From: Actinernus sp. WN-2022
Taxonomy: Eukaryota > Cnidaria > Anthozoa > Actiniaria > Actinernidae
Direction: 5' to 3'
Length of the DNA stretch: 64,000 bases
Assembly (NCBI GenBank): GCA_030867875.1
Contig: JAOWCC010001634.1
Location: 136,358,365-136,422,364 of the forward strand
Of this stretch, positions 39,370-48,250 are shown in pieces (positions within the stretch are counted from its first letter, which is position 1; the number at the start of each line of letters is the position of its first letter). The position numbers and the translations under genes were made by a program. Under the pieces are notes generated by a model. It had not been told where the DNA came from. It did not search any database and saw nothing but the letters and a program-made list of their open reading frames with translations.

Positions 39370-39742
39370 TTGTTTATGTTTACGTTTAGATACTGGTTTC
39401 AGAGGCGCGTGTTTATTAATTATTTTATTGGTTTTGTTATAAAGGGTCGAAAACATTTTATCTACGTTGTTACCTGCGTTTTCATATAGCTTTTCGAAGT
39501 TAATTTCCACAAGATCATTATTGAATCTGGTTGGAGAAAAATGAGAAATCGCGATATTTGTTTTGCAATGCCTTACCGGTTAATTTATGCTTACAAGATG
39601 GGACTATACAAAATTGAGAATAATGGTCACTGATATCTGACACAATGTTCCCGCTGATTACCATGTTATTTACGTCGTTCATTAAAATATTGTCAATAAG
39701 TGTTGCCGAATTGTTATATACTCTAGTAGGCTTATCGATGGT
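39370..39742 (-). pseudogene. LINE ORF2, endonuclease 3' part and EN-RT linker
   Basis: The frame resumes as IDKPTRVYNNSATLIDNI, then GNIVSDISDHYSQF. It thus contains the LIDNI and SDH motifs that complete the endonuclease active site. It continues out of the domain through NKIINKHAPLKPVSKRKHKQ, the basic linker normally leading to the RT, and stops at the satellite edge. Removing the 182-base insertion rejoins GFTPT and IDKPTR in frame. This shows the catalytic domain was intact before the two insertions. Confidence 0.85.
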
Positions 39743-39924
39743 CGGAATATTTGTTTCAAACGACCTACAAATTATTATCTTAACAATGTAAGCTGTCTGA
39801 CTCGACTAGCTCTTTAGCTATTTCAGACAGCTGGTGTCAACCCTGTTATTCTCTTTCGCCATTAAGTATCACTTTGTAATTCATTGACACAAATAAATTA
39901 TGTTGTTGTTGTTGTTGTTGTTGT
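39743..39924 (+). mobile_element. 5'-truncated retroelement 3' end with (TGT)n tail
   Basis: The segment ends with acaaataaatta followed by about nine TGT repeats, which looks like a polyadenylation-type signal plus the short-tandem-repeat tail of CR1/L2-like elements. It is inserted in the opposite orientation to the host LINE, within the codons for GFTPT/IDKPTR. No coding sequence is present. An obvious target-site duplication is absent, or only 2-3 bases long. Confidence 0.7.
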
Positions 39925-40605
39925 TGGAGTGAATCCGTAGCTTTGCAAAGAGAGTAAGAAATTGTGGGCATATTTACCAGTTTCAAAACGAAGGAGGTTT
40001 ATGTTGAAGTCAGCGAGTATGTAGGTTGGTCTGTTGTTCGAAGCATTCAATTTCTCAAGGGTCGTGTCAAAGTAATTTTGGAAACTCTCTGGAGAGTTGT
40101 GCTGTCTATAAATAACACCGCAAATGATGTTTGCTTTGTCTGAAAATTCAATTTCAACCCAAAGAGCCTGAAACGCCTCATTAGAACTCTTTTCAATTAC
40201 TCTGTAACTTAGACTGTTATCAATATACATTCCAACTCCCCCAGCAGACAGAGGTGTCGGAACATATTCAAAATTGTATCCAGGAATGTTTGGGTTGAAG
40301 TCTAAAAGAGATTTGTTTGTTATTCTGGTCTCGGTTACGCCGATTATGCTAAAATGGTTATCTAGTTCCTGTAATAAGTGATTTTGAAAATCATCAAGAT
40401 TTCGTTTCAAGCTCCTTACGTTGTTGTGCAGAAGAGAGAGGCAAGAATCCGAGAAGTCTTTAGTATTTTTAAGTTGAGAAAAACTATGTGGTGAGAAATA
40501 ATTACTTCGAATCTGTAAAAAAGGCGAATTACAGTCTGGGTTTATGTCAGAGTTCGTATTTAGACTAAATAGGTCTAAGTCGTAAATGGTAGATAATTTG
40601 TCCAA
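39925..40605 (-). pseudogene. LINE ORF2, endonuclease domain 5' part
   Basis: This is an APE-type endonuclease that would nick target DNA for target-primed reverse transcription. Visible motifs are LLHNNVRSL (metal-binding Asn), GVTETR (catalytic Glu), GGVGMYI, GVIYRQHN and ILADFNINLL (catalytic Asp/Asn; the usual GDFN is ADFN). There is no ATG; the open frame begins after a stop near 40635 and 40605 is a TTG codon. Homology stops at GFTPT; the run of threonines after it is the (ACA)n tail of an inserted retroelement. Confidence 0.88.
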
Positions 40606-40634
40606 ATACTTTTTGTAGGTAGTTTGGTATTTAT

Positions 40635-40808
40635 GTTATTATTAAATTGACCATGATGTTGAATGATATTAACTCCGTAATAGGGTAATTCGCGGAACAA
40701 AGACTTACTAATAATTATACTATTTTCACGTACTTTGAACTTTACGGTGGTACAAAATAAAGTCAGCTATTATAACTAACATCGTACTGTCCAGTTTGAT
40801 ACTTATCT
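40635..40808 (-). other. LINE ORF1-ORF2 spacer
   Basis: Between the ORF1 stop and the start of the open ORF2 frame lies AT-rich sequence with stops in all frames. I see no other feature. Confidence 0.5.
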
Positions 40809-40964
40809 TTACTGAGAGTCGTCATCAGCAAGCTTGGCAAGGTCATCAGTATGTTTGAGCTTGATAACTGGGGAGTTGTCAGTTTTCCGAAGAAAGACCT
40901 GACCGTTCTTCGCCCAGCAAAACTTGTAATTACTAGAAGCTTGGAACCGCTTCGCATCGTACAA
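40809..40964 (-). pseudogene. LINE ORF1, C-terminal part
   Basis: The frame encodes LYDAKRFQASSNYKFCWAKN and then QVFLRKTDNSPVIKL, which resembles the C-terminal domain of LINE ORF1 proteins (Baculo_FP_C-like). It continues ORF1 from 41672 after the ~705-bp insertion and is shifted in frame relative to the 5' part. The stop is at 40809. Confidence 0.75.
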
Positions 40965-40966
40965 CC

Positions 40967-41671
40967 ATGGCGAACAATATCGTACATCATGGCCGCCGCG
41001 CATGCGTAGAATGCATTACACGTCGTTCCAAAATTAGTGAAAACAGTGAAGACAAGTCTTACCTTTTCGCAATTTTCCAATTTGCTGCTTTAATATTTAT
41101 ATTTCTTGAGGTCCACAAGTTTTAAATTCAGTTAACATGCCTGCTCCTGCCCTCGACTATGATTGCTAACAAGTTGTGAATGATTAGACCGGTTTTCGAT
41201 GCTCTGCTAAAAAACGACCCAAATTAGCTAGAGCCGCCATACATCTTCTGTTAAATACTGTAAAGGCCAGTCAGAAAGCTCAATCACAAAGACTTCCGAG
41301 TAGTTCATGTTTGAGGTCCACAAGTTTGAATCTGTTCTGCAGATACCAAAGTAGATTCTAACGCCAGAAAAACGAGTTGAAATACTTGCTTTGGTGGTTC
41401 CAAACGTCCTGTAAATAACTGCATTTTAACGCCAAAACTCTCCTTCGCAAACGTACAAAGTTTAAAGGGACAGACCCGACTCGTTCAGCTGTTACTGATT
41501 TCCCTTCGCGCAGGACGTTGAAAACAGCAGCTCGGCCGCCATTGTGACTGTCGATGTCCATGTAACCTCTCCTCATTCCATAAACACTCATCAACGGCTT
41601 TCTTTTTAAAAATAGATTTTCACGTACGCGCCCGCAATGACAACCGCTGACTGTACGAAATTGTTCGCCAT
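40967..41671. mobile_element. 705-bp TIR element inserted in LINE ORF1
   Basis: The terminal inverted repeats are 20 bp with one mismatch: ATGGCGAACAATATCGTACA at 40967-40986 and its inverted counterpart at 41652-41671. If the TIR is taken to begin at GCGAAC, a 4-bp CATG duplication flanks the element. The interior codes for nothing recognisable. It contains a ~20-bp direct repeat (gaggtccacaagtt at ~41109 and ~41314) and a GC-richer stretch with a CpG-containing atggcggcc string. The host LINE reading resumes on both sides, which is the main evidence for insertion. Confidence 0.75.
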
Positions 41672-42331
41672 GAGGGATTGTAAGCGCGGAGTTAAGTGAT
41701 CGTAGATTCTCACATGTCCGACATCGATATGGGGGGCAAGCCCAAGATGCTCATCCCGCAGTTTGGATACTTCTTTCCTCGCTCCCATAACTTTGTCTTT
41801 GGCTAGTCGCCGAACAAATTTGCAGATTATAGCGTCCGGTCGGGAAGAGGCATTGCGAGCTCGTACACGATGAGCCGTGTCTATGTCCTGTAGAGACACA
41901 TCTTTTACACCAAGAGTCGAAAAAAGCTGGAGGCAGAGGTTGGCAGTCATTTCTGTATTTTCTCTCTCCGCCATTAGAGGCATACCAACTATTTTAACGT
42001 TAAACTGGTAGCTGTAGGCCTCCATGGCGTCCATGCACTCGGCTATTTCTTCACATCTCCTCGATATTTTGTTGATCTTTGTGTTCATATCCTTCAGTTC
42101 TTTAATCGCTAGAATCTTGAATTGAGCCAAATCATCGTACTGGTCACTGAGAAACTGTACGGATTTTGCTTTTTCAGGCGTTAGGACTTCAACTTCAGCA
42201 GAGTCTCGATGTCCATTATCCGTCTTGTCTGAAAACTGTGTTTCGAGGTGTTGTAATCTCTTCCTTAATTCTTCAACTTCGTTATTTAAAGCTTCGTTCT
42301 CCTTTCGGAGTGTTTTGTTGTTAGTGGTCAT
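41672..42331 (-). pseudogene. LINE ORF1, 5' part (coiled coil plus RRM-like domain)
   Basis: The frame starts at the ATG at 42331. Residues ~1-30 are charged and heptad-like (ENEALNNEVEELRKRLQHLE), consistent with a coiled coil for ORF1p multimerisation. A second helical stretch follows (residues ~70-100). The RRM-like part contains YSYQFNVKIVGMP and then DIDTAHRV, typical of L1-like ORF1 (transposase_22-type) proteins that bind RNA. The true frame ends at about 41672 (LTPRLQSLM); the ~20 residues after that are read from an inserted DNA element. The missing C-terminus is found at 40809-40964. Pseudogene by interruption. Confidence 0.82.
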
Positions 42332-42470
42332 TTGATTTCATTAGATTAAGTGAAGTTAAGTAACTTTAGAACAGTTTTACGGAGCAACTATCAAGCATGA
42401 CCGCTCAGCTCGAAGGTCAAGCACGGAGTTAAGCATTTATAATCCTAGGTTATCGTTAAAGTGCCCCTAA
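42332..42470 (-). other. probable LINE 5' untranslated region
   Basis: This is non-coding sequence directly upstream of ORF1 on the minus strand. The exact 5' end of the element is not visible; the next recognisable boundary is the foldback beginning near 42480. Confidence 0.4.
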
Positions 42471-42482
42471 ACCCTTTTGCAA

Positions 42483-42975
42483 TTTCTATATATATGAAAC
42501 ATTGAAGGGTTTTGAGTACTTCTGCGAAGAAATGTTTGGTTTACAGAGAATACTCTATGTTCTAGGCTTGTTTGAAATGGTGAAAATGTGATCTCTCCTG
42601 ACCCATTACCGTGTAAGAAAAAGCCTGGGTCGATTCCCTATCTTACGTCACCTCATTAATGCATTATTGTCCATGACGCCTTTCTATCACAACAGCATCG
42701 ATATATAGAGAATATACACAGTCTGTGAGATTTTAGTAAAGAAAACAGCTATTTTAGACAAAATGCTAAATATTTATCCAAGTTATTGCAAAGTCGAATG
42801 AATTGGATGACGTAAGATCAGGAATCGATCCAGTCTTTTTCTTACAAGGTCATGGGTCAGGAAAGGTCAAATTTTCACCATTTCAAACAAGCATAGAACA
42901 TAGTGTATTCTCTGTAAGCCACAAATTTCTTCGCAGAAGTATTCAAAGCCTTTCAAAGTTTCATATATATAGAAA
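42483..42975. mobile_element. foldback/MITE with ~180-bp terminal inverted repeats
   Basis: Left arm 42483-42662 and right arm 42796-42975 are imperfect reverse complements. Shared landmarks are ctatatatatgaaac, acttctgcgaagaaat, gcttgtttgaaatggtgaaa and tcttacgtca. The central spacer is about 130 bp. The 72-codon open frame at 42803-43021 lies in the right arm and is not a gene. Confidence 0.85.
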
Positions 42976-43154
42976 TCTGGTTAATGGCTTATTCCAGGAT
43001 TTAGTCTTACCAATAATTTGATTTGCTAACATGTTTACTACATATTTTGAGTTTGGAATGAGTAGTACATTTCTAATTGTAAACCTATTGAGTAGAAAGA
43101 CTCCTTTACCAATAGAACCAAAGATCGTCGGTTAAAATTGTCAGTGCCTGTAAC

Positions 43155-43530
43155 ATATATTATCATTAATATCGATTCTGCGTCAAGTAAATAGTTGAAT
43201 AGTAGAATTGATTTGAGTGTCGTGTCTATGAGAACAGTACTTTTTCTAATCTCACACATATGAGTATAAAGCAAGCGTCGCTAATGATCAATATATTACT
43301 GAGTCTGGGTATGTTGATTGTACTTATGTCGCTAGTAAAAACCAGGCTTTAGAGGTTAATTTATATTTCGAATATGCTAATGAATATGATGTCAATGTGA
43401 CATCACATCATTAGCATATTGGAACTATAAACCTCTACTCATAGACGCAACACTGAAATCAAGAAATATTCTACTATTCACATATTTACTTGAACGCCAT
43501 ACAATCGATGGTAGTGATACAGCAATTGGG
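43155..43530. mobile_element. MITE with ~80-bp imperfect inverted repeats, split by a second hairpin
   Basis: Left arm ~43155-43230 (caagtaaatagttgaatag, gtctatgag) is matched in inverse by ~43438-43525 (ctcatagacgcaacactg, ctattcacatatttacttg). A separate palindrome (43350-43437) abuts the right arm, suggesting a later insertion. Confidence 0.65.
43350..43437. mobile_element. small palindromic element
   Basis: Two ~40-base arms, beginning tagaggtt and ending acctcta and sharing aatatgctaatga, flank a short loop around gtcaatg. It lies inside the larger MITE. Confidence 0.7.
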
Positions 43531-43624
43531 CTTACGGGTACTTTAATCGAGAATTACTGCTAATCGGGTTTCGACAAGGGCTCCTGCTTTCGAACAACTG
43601 GGACCCGAAGTAAAATGGTCTTAC

Positions 43625-43799
43625 CTTCCTTTGTTGATGCTCTTTAGTTTACGAAGAATATCAGAAAACGTCGGTCGATCCGAAGGCTCTTCTGCCCAAC
43701 AGGCCATCATCAATTTGACGTAGGAATGATTTTCTATGTCGCTAGGAATCCTGGGACGGTATGGGGGAACTTCCCTCTGTCTTACTTTGTTGACGATGG
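43625..43799 (-). CDS. receptor guanylyl cyclase KHD exon 8 (C-lobe end)
   Basis: This 175-bp exon has acceptor accaacAG and donor GTAAGA and enters in phase 1 from exon 7. It encodes IVNKVRQREVPPYRPRIP, then KLMMACWAEEPSDRPTF and ILRKLKSINKG. The PPYRP and CWAE-P-RP-F motifs mark the end of the kinase-homology domain. The next exon should start the dimerisation helix and cyclase domain, but none is recognisable down to the LINE at 42331, nor in the remnant or satellite beyond it. Confidence 0.92.
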
Positions 43800-43894
43800 C
43801 TGTTGGTTGGAAACAAATTGTCAATTAGTAGTTATTTTAATTTCTTTTAGATTTATTTCATTACATTTTTTCTCAATCCGAAACTATTTCCACA

Positions 43895-44155
43895 AGACCG
43901 AATAGCCCAGGTGGTAGAGCGGTGGTCATGAATGCGGAAGGTCGTGGGTTCGAATCTCGGTCCGTCCTTGGACAGGGACGTAAAAGTAGAACGTTGGCCG
44001 TGTCGTTTCGATCCCAACACTTTCTCTTCATAAATGGGGGACGTTAAATAACCTGTTGTGGTATTCGTGAAGATAAGAAGATTGGTACCTGGTACAACAG
44101 TCTGCCGTCCTTTCAAGTACCACCATGTCCTTGGACATGATCGACGTTGAACAAT
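43895..44155 (+). mobile_element. tRNA-derived SINE, family 1, copy 1
   Basis: The head has a pol III A-box-like tagcccaggtggtagagc and a B-box gggttcgaatctc spaced as in a tRNA. The body starts ccttggacagggacgtaaa and includes aacctgttgtggtattcgtg. It ends in an AT-rich tail. The head is degenerate, so this is not a functional tRNA gene. It shares its body with the copy at 58820-59045. Confidence 0.75.
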
Positions 44156-44361
44156 AAGTTCCGGTATAAAATGGCAAGCCCCTCCTCTTTTCACGCATGG
44201 CGAACTCGAAATTTGAAATTCGAATTACAGAACAGCCAAGAACGTACCTCCTGATAAAATGCGAAATTTTGAGGGTTTAAAACCAAACAAGCCACCAAAA
44301 AGTGAACAAAAGGAATATATATGTTTAATAAAGATTTAGGCAGTATTTTATACCGGAACTT
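44156..44361. mobile_element. 206-bp MITE with 17-bp inverted repeats
   Basis: AAGTTCCGGTATAAAAT at 44156-44172 is the exact reverse complement of 44345-44361. The interior is non-coding. It directly abuts the SINE tail. Confidence 0.6.
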
Positions 44362-44489
44362 CCTGTTTAAATAATATGCTAACTTACCTTAGCTAACTTA
44401 ACTTAAATTGCCTTGCCTTACCATTCATATCATATAGAACTTTTGCAGGAAACAGTCACGTGCTGATATATCACTTTAATAACCAATGT

Positions 44490-44690
44490 ATTGCGCTCAT
44501 GATCCCCATGGGAAAGGCGTTACTGGATGGCAAACAAACTATTAAACGCTGTTTTAGAAAATCGACAATCGATTGGAGATGAAAAATAGCATAAACATTT
44601 ACAAACAGATTTTGCTAATAACACGTCCAGTACAACTAATAACGTGATTGCATTCCTGCAAAAGGTCCATTATATAAAATTAATGTTCAC
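44490..44690 (-). repeat. dispersed repeat R, copy 1
   Basis: It shares, in inverted orientation, the strings cgctgttttagaaa, tcgattggag, ttttgctaataacac and tgcattcctgcaaaaggtcc with 63405-63775. The 19-kb separation and opposite orientation indicate an old interspersed element of unknown class. Confidence 0.65.
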
Positions 44691-44738
44691 AGGTTCCATA
44701 ATGTATTACTAATATATATGAAATACTCTTTCCCTTAC

Positions 44739-44882
44739 TTTTAGCTTCCATGAAGTCGTTCATACTGTAAGGTAGATCTTGTAGTATAATTTCTTGTAGT
44801 ATTATAGCATAGCTGTACCGGTCACCTCCGGGAGACTTGCCTGGTCTCTCAGGGTCCGCCAAGTGTTCTGGAGCACACCATA
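44739..44882 (-). CDS. receptor guanylyl cyclase KHD exon 7
   Basis: The homologous coding sequence runs from 44882 (LWCAPEHLADPE, counting the base carried over from exon 6) to 44739 (MNDFMEAK plus one base), donor GTAAGG. It contains GGDRYSYAIILQEIILQ, matching the family's GDVYSFGIILQEI. The expected acceptor at 44883-44884 reads AT, not AG. The nearest in-frame canonical acceptor (CTCCAG, AG at 44869-44868) would start the exon at 44867 and drop five residues, including CAP of the APE motif. The exact 5' boundary is therefore uncertain. Confidence 0.82.
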
Positions 44883-44889
44883 ATAATTA

Positions 44890-46040
44890 TAATGCAAAGA
44901 ATAATTAAGGTTTCGAGGCTGGTGTGCGTGTTGATAATACATACAGCTGTTTCAAAAAGGTTGTCTCGGGCAAACGACAAGCCCAGCCCGAAATGGATTG
45001 TGGTCATAACTGTCTAACTGTGCGAAGTGGATAAACAACGGTGTAGTTCGGAAAATCGATTCGATTTAATTGATGCGCAGCGAGCGAAGCAGCAGTTAAT
45101 ATTATGTACGGAAGGAAAAATCTCGATTCATTTTCGACCACCATGCCTTGCGCGAAGAGGTTTTTACCCCTCCCGACTGGGTAATATTTTTGCAGCCAAT
45201 GTTTCAATAAGTGGGCTCCGCGTAACGGCGTTGATCGACGATTAATAACATGTATAAATATATATTTTGGGCTTTTGTATTCTCCATCATTTTGATAAAG
45301 CTTCCTTCTTCAGGAAATGTGCTGGTACAATTATAATTTTTACTGGGGAGAGGAGAGTAATTCCTTGTCAGGTTGTTGGGTGCGTAATCCGACCACAGTA
45401 CTTTGCGGGCGGTGATAAACTTGAAGATATCTATATCTTCAAACGTTTCTGGTCGAAGACGTTCTGGTAAGTGACATAACCAGTAATGATTTTCAGTGTT
45501 TATTCTACTCACATTACCTCATTGGTCAGTGGACATCCCTTGGGTTTTGGAAAGAACTATTTATTATGCCTTACTAGGATCGGTATTGTAAAGAAATCCT
45601 TCCATTCATAATCACGGGGAATTTGATTTGGCCGAACATTTGTTGTTAAACTTTCGCTTTCATTTCAGTCACTATTTCTGAAATTTTGAATAATTCCAGA
45701 GTTATCTGATGTTCATGGGTCTTGTGGATCGCTTTGAATCGCATCTCGGGAAAAATATAATATCAGCGAATTTCATTCATCAACGTCGTGTTTGGAACGG
45801 AAGTCGAACTGGGAGCAGTTCGAAAGCTTTGTACAGAAACTTTACTTAAACGTTATGTGCGGGATTGGATTTCAGGGATTCTAGCAATAATCTTAAGATT
45901 GATTCGAAAACGATTCTTCTGTTCTACATTAAAAGTGTTGAAAGTACGACGAGCTCAAATTCAAAAATTATTGGTCTTACATCGCTATCAATAACAACAG
46001 TAATAACCATGTCACTAGTCCTGCTAAGCCTTCTATATCC
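44890..46040. other. intron 6 sequence without recognisable gene
   Basis: A minus-strand open frame at 45204-45512 (102 codons) and plus-strand frames of 67-72 codons occur, with no family motif that I recognise. Their mutual overlap on both strands argues against coding. I see no repeat structure beyond AT-rich runs. Confidence 0.4.
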
Positions 46041-46045
46041 CTAGC

Positions 46046-46191
46046 CTCCTCCGCAGGCAACTCCTAGATAATCGGAAAAAATCGAGACCGGGTTTCCTGT
46101 GGTAAAACGAGAGAAGCCGAGGTAACTGATGACCGCGAGAGAAAACAAATGCAAAAAAATGTAAATTGGGTTACCTGTGCCTGCGGAGGAG
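46046..46191. mobile_element. 146-bp MITE with 14-bp inverted repeats
   Basis: CTCCTCCGCAGGCA at 46046-46059 is the exact reverse complement of TGCCTGCGGAGGAG at 46178-46191. It is followed by a purine-rich tract and a cttct-rich pyrimidine tract to ~46270. Confidence 0.65.
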
Positions 46192-46725
46192 AGAGGAAGA
46201 GAACTGGGCCGGGGGAGGGAAAAAAAGAAAAGAGATGACATCTCCTTCTCTTCTCTTCTCTTTTCTTCCCTTGTTTATTTCTTGTCAATCTGTATGTTGT
46301 AGGATGATATAAAATAAAAAAATGATAAATTGTCATGCATTCTGAAAAACGCAATTTATTAAACATTTCCAAGAAGTTACTAAAAGCGAAGAATGACAAT
46401 TTACCAGTTTACCAGGTTTACTTGTCTAATCCAACCGTAAATTAGCGACCATAGGTTGGTTAGGCTATTTAAACATTGGGGGACATGATAAGATTACTTG
46501 GATTTAAGAAATGTATTGGTTTCTGTCAAAACGCTAACTAGACCTAACTATCTTGAAGCCACATTAACTACATTAACTGTCAAGCCAAAAATGATAAACT
46601 TATGACGAAATGCAAAAATGACCAATCGGATTAGCAGAGAATGTTTTCCAAATGTACTGGAGAAAATGAGACCATTTTGTTTAAAGATGACAAAGATTCG
46701 AGTGGATGAAAAATACGACTTTTAA

Positions 46726-47054
46726 AGGGGCTATGTCACAGTATTGCGTATGTCTGAAATTTGTTACATTGGTGTTTTATTGGCTAAAACAGTTAAAAAG
46801 CTCTTCCAGGACCTTAAATTGCAAGATTGTGTTATCTTTTCCACGAAACTAAGACCTGCTCCCAAAACTTTGTTTAAGTTCCTCCAACATCGCCGCTGTG
46901 ACGTCACATGCACACCAAGAATATTTGCGTATTTCCTTTGACTTGATCCATTCCACGCGTGTGATGCGGTCGTTTGTTTATATAGATATCGCTGAAAGTA
47001 TCTGAAAATAACTTTGTTCCGGCCTGCAACAAAACTCGCCGTGACATAGCCCGT
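46726..47054. mobile_element. 329-bp TTAA-flanked MITE
   Basis: TIRs AGGGGCTATGTCAC (46726-46739) and the inverse of ACGGGCTATGTCAC (47041-47054) are flanked on both sides by TTAA (46722-46725; 47055-47058). TTAA target duplications are the signature of piggyBac-type transposases, although the termini are not the usual CCC. The interior is non-coding. Confidence 0.8.
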
Positions 47055-47345
47055 TTAAGAGAGATTGACAGCATCTTTAAATCGGTTCACTGTAACTGAG
47101 TTTCAAGCTTCTAGAATAAGCTTTTGTAATCCACTTCAAATCTTTGCAATCCTTCGATCAAAAACGTTTGAAAAGCATATCTGGACATTTACAAGGCATT
47201 TCTCTTGAACATGTCCAGGATCTGATGTTCACATCCACCTCGCAGACATTCGAGTGCTCACATAACTCGCTTCTCGCATGTACGCCTTGCAAGCAATAAA
47301 AGCGCAGCACTCGCTACCTTTTAGGTATACTAGAAATAATTACTG

Positions 47346-47500
47346 GACGAAAAAACGGATTTACTAGCACGTGGTAGTAAATATGGTGCAAATCTGGTAA
47401 ATACCGCATTTGTTCACATTTACTGAGCAAATGTGAGCAAATGCGGTACTTACCAGATTCGCACCATATTTACTACCACTAGTAAATCCGTTTTTTCGTC
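47346..47500. mobile_element. near-perfect 155-bp palindrome (hairpin MITE)
   Basis: Arms 47346-47421 and 47429-47500 are almost exact reverse complements, with a 7-base loop (actgagc). The main difference is a 4-base indel (ctagcacgtggtag against ctagtggtag). Such a sequence can form a long hairpin in RNA. It lies between KHD exons 6 and 7 of the host gene. Confidence 0.88.
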
Positions 47501-47812
47501 TAAGAATAACACATATTCGTCCTAAGTTTTGACCACCAACAAGCAAATAAATTCGTCAGACTTTCAGCTACCACAAGCCATTTGGGTCTGGGAATATCGT
47601 TTGTCATTTTCCGCGATAACCTTTTCTGAAATAGGTGCATACACGGGCTGACTTTACAATGAACCGACAAATATTAAATACTGCACGAGACCACAGAATC
47701 TAAGAATGCAGGTAGACAGGCAGACAGTTGGATGGATCAAAATGAAATAGTGGATGGATGGATGTTTTTTTTTCAAGAATGTCCAAGTATGGTTTTGGCA
47801 AATGCAACTTAC

Positions 47813-47981
47813 GGTTGTATAGAAAGTCAACTCGGACATCCTGTTCAGGCATCTGTCCTTCCTTAAACATGTGAAGTCCATGATCTGTCACCTTACACAC
47901 CCAGCGGCTGTCTATTACGCAATTAGAAGACCTCAGGCTCCCATGGAAACTAATCGCACTTTTATGAAGAAAATGCATTCC
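47813..47981 (-). CDS. receptor guanylyl cyclase KHD exon 6 (pseudo-catalytic loop)
   Basis: This 169-bp exon has acceptor ctacacAG and donor GTAAGT and ends in phase 1. It encodes GMHFLHKSAISFHGSLRSSN, then CVIDSRWVCKVTDHGL. The catalytic HRD aspartate is replaced (HGS) and DFG is DHG, as expected for a guanylyl cyclase pseudokinase. The C-terminal end reads VRVDFLYN plus one base of a split codon. Confidence 0.92.
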
Positions 47982-48106
47982 CTGTGTAGTATATAAAGAA
48001 CCAGGACGACCATGAATTTCATATTTGAACTAATTTACAACAACTGTTATCAGACTTTCATCTGGCAAACCAGCGATTGTTTAACTGTTTAGTTTGGACA
48101 AGCAGC

Positions 48107-48250
48107 AATACAATACAATACAATAATCTTTATTTAAACGCGATAAAAGTTTAAGCATCACTGCTTGTGGGGTCGTGTATAAAAATAACAGAAATTAACA
48201 AATCATAATTATATATCTATTAAAACTCTAAAAGTGCTTAACATTAATAT
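48107..48250 (-). mobile_element. 5'-truncated LINE 3' end with (TATTG)n tail
   Basis: On the minus strand, cacgacccc-acaagcagtga sequence leads to aataaagattattg followed by repeats of TATTG. This is a typical retroelement 3' terminus in an intron. Confidence 0.6.

Larger units (their letters stand above)
39369..42331 (-). mobile_element. degraded, nested non-LTR retrotransposon (LINE) with ORF1 and endonuclease
   Basis: On the minus strand the order is ORF1 (42331 to about 40809), a ~200-base spacer, then an ORF2 beginning with an APE-type endonuclease (about 40605 to 39370). This is the normal two-ORF LINE order. Both ORFs are interrupted by younger insertions, and the 3' side, including all of the reverse transcriptase, is replaced by the satellite array. 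The last recognisable peptide, in the EN-RT linker (APLKPVSKRK), runs directly into the array edge. The endonuclease motifs suggest the CR1/L2/Jockey group; I cannot fix the clade without the RT. Confidence 0.85.

Noticed and set aside
42803..43021. 72-residue plus-strand frame
   Set aside because: Lies in the right arm of a foldback element.
43853..44194. 113-residue minus-strand frame
   Set aside because: Antisense reading of a tRNA-derived SINE.
45204..45512. 102-residue minus-strand frame
   Set aside because: No recognisable family; opposite-strand frames overlap it. Left unannotated as a gene.
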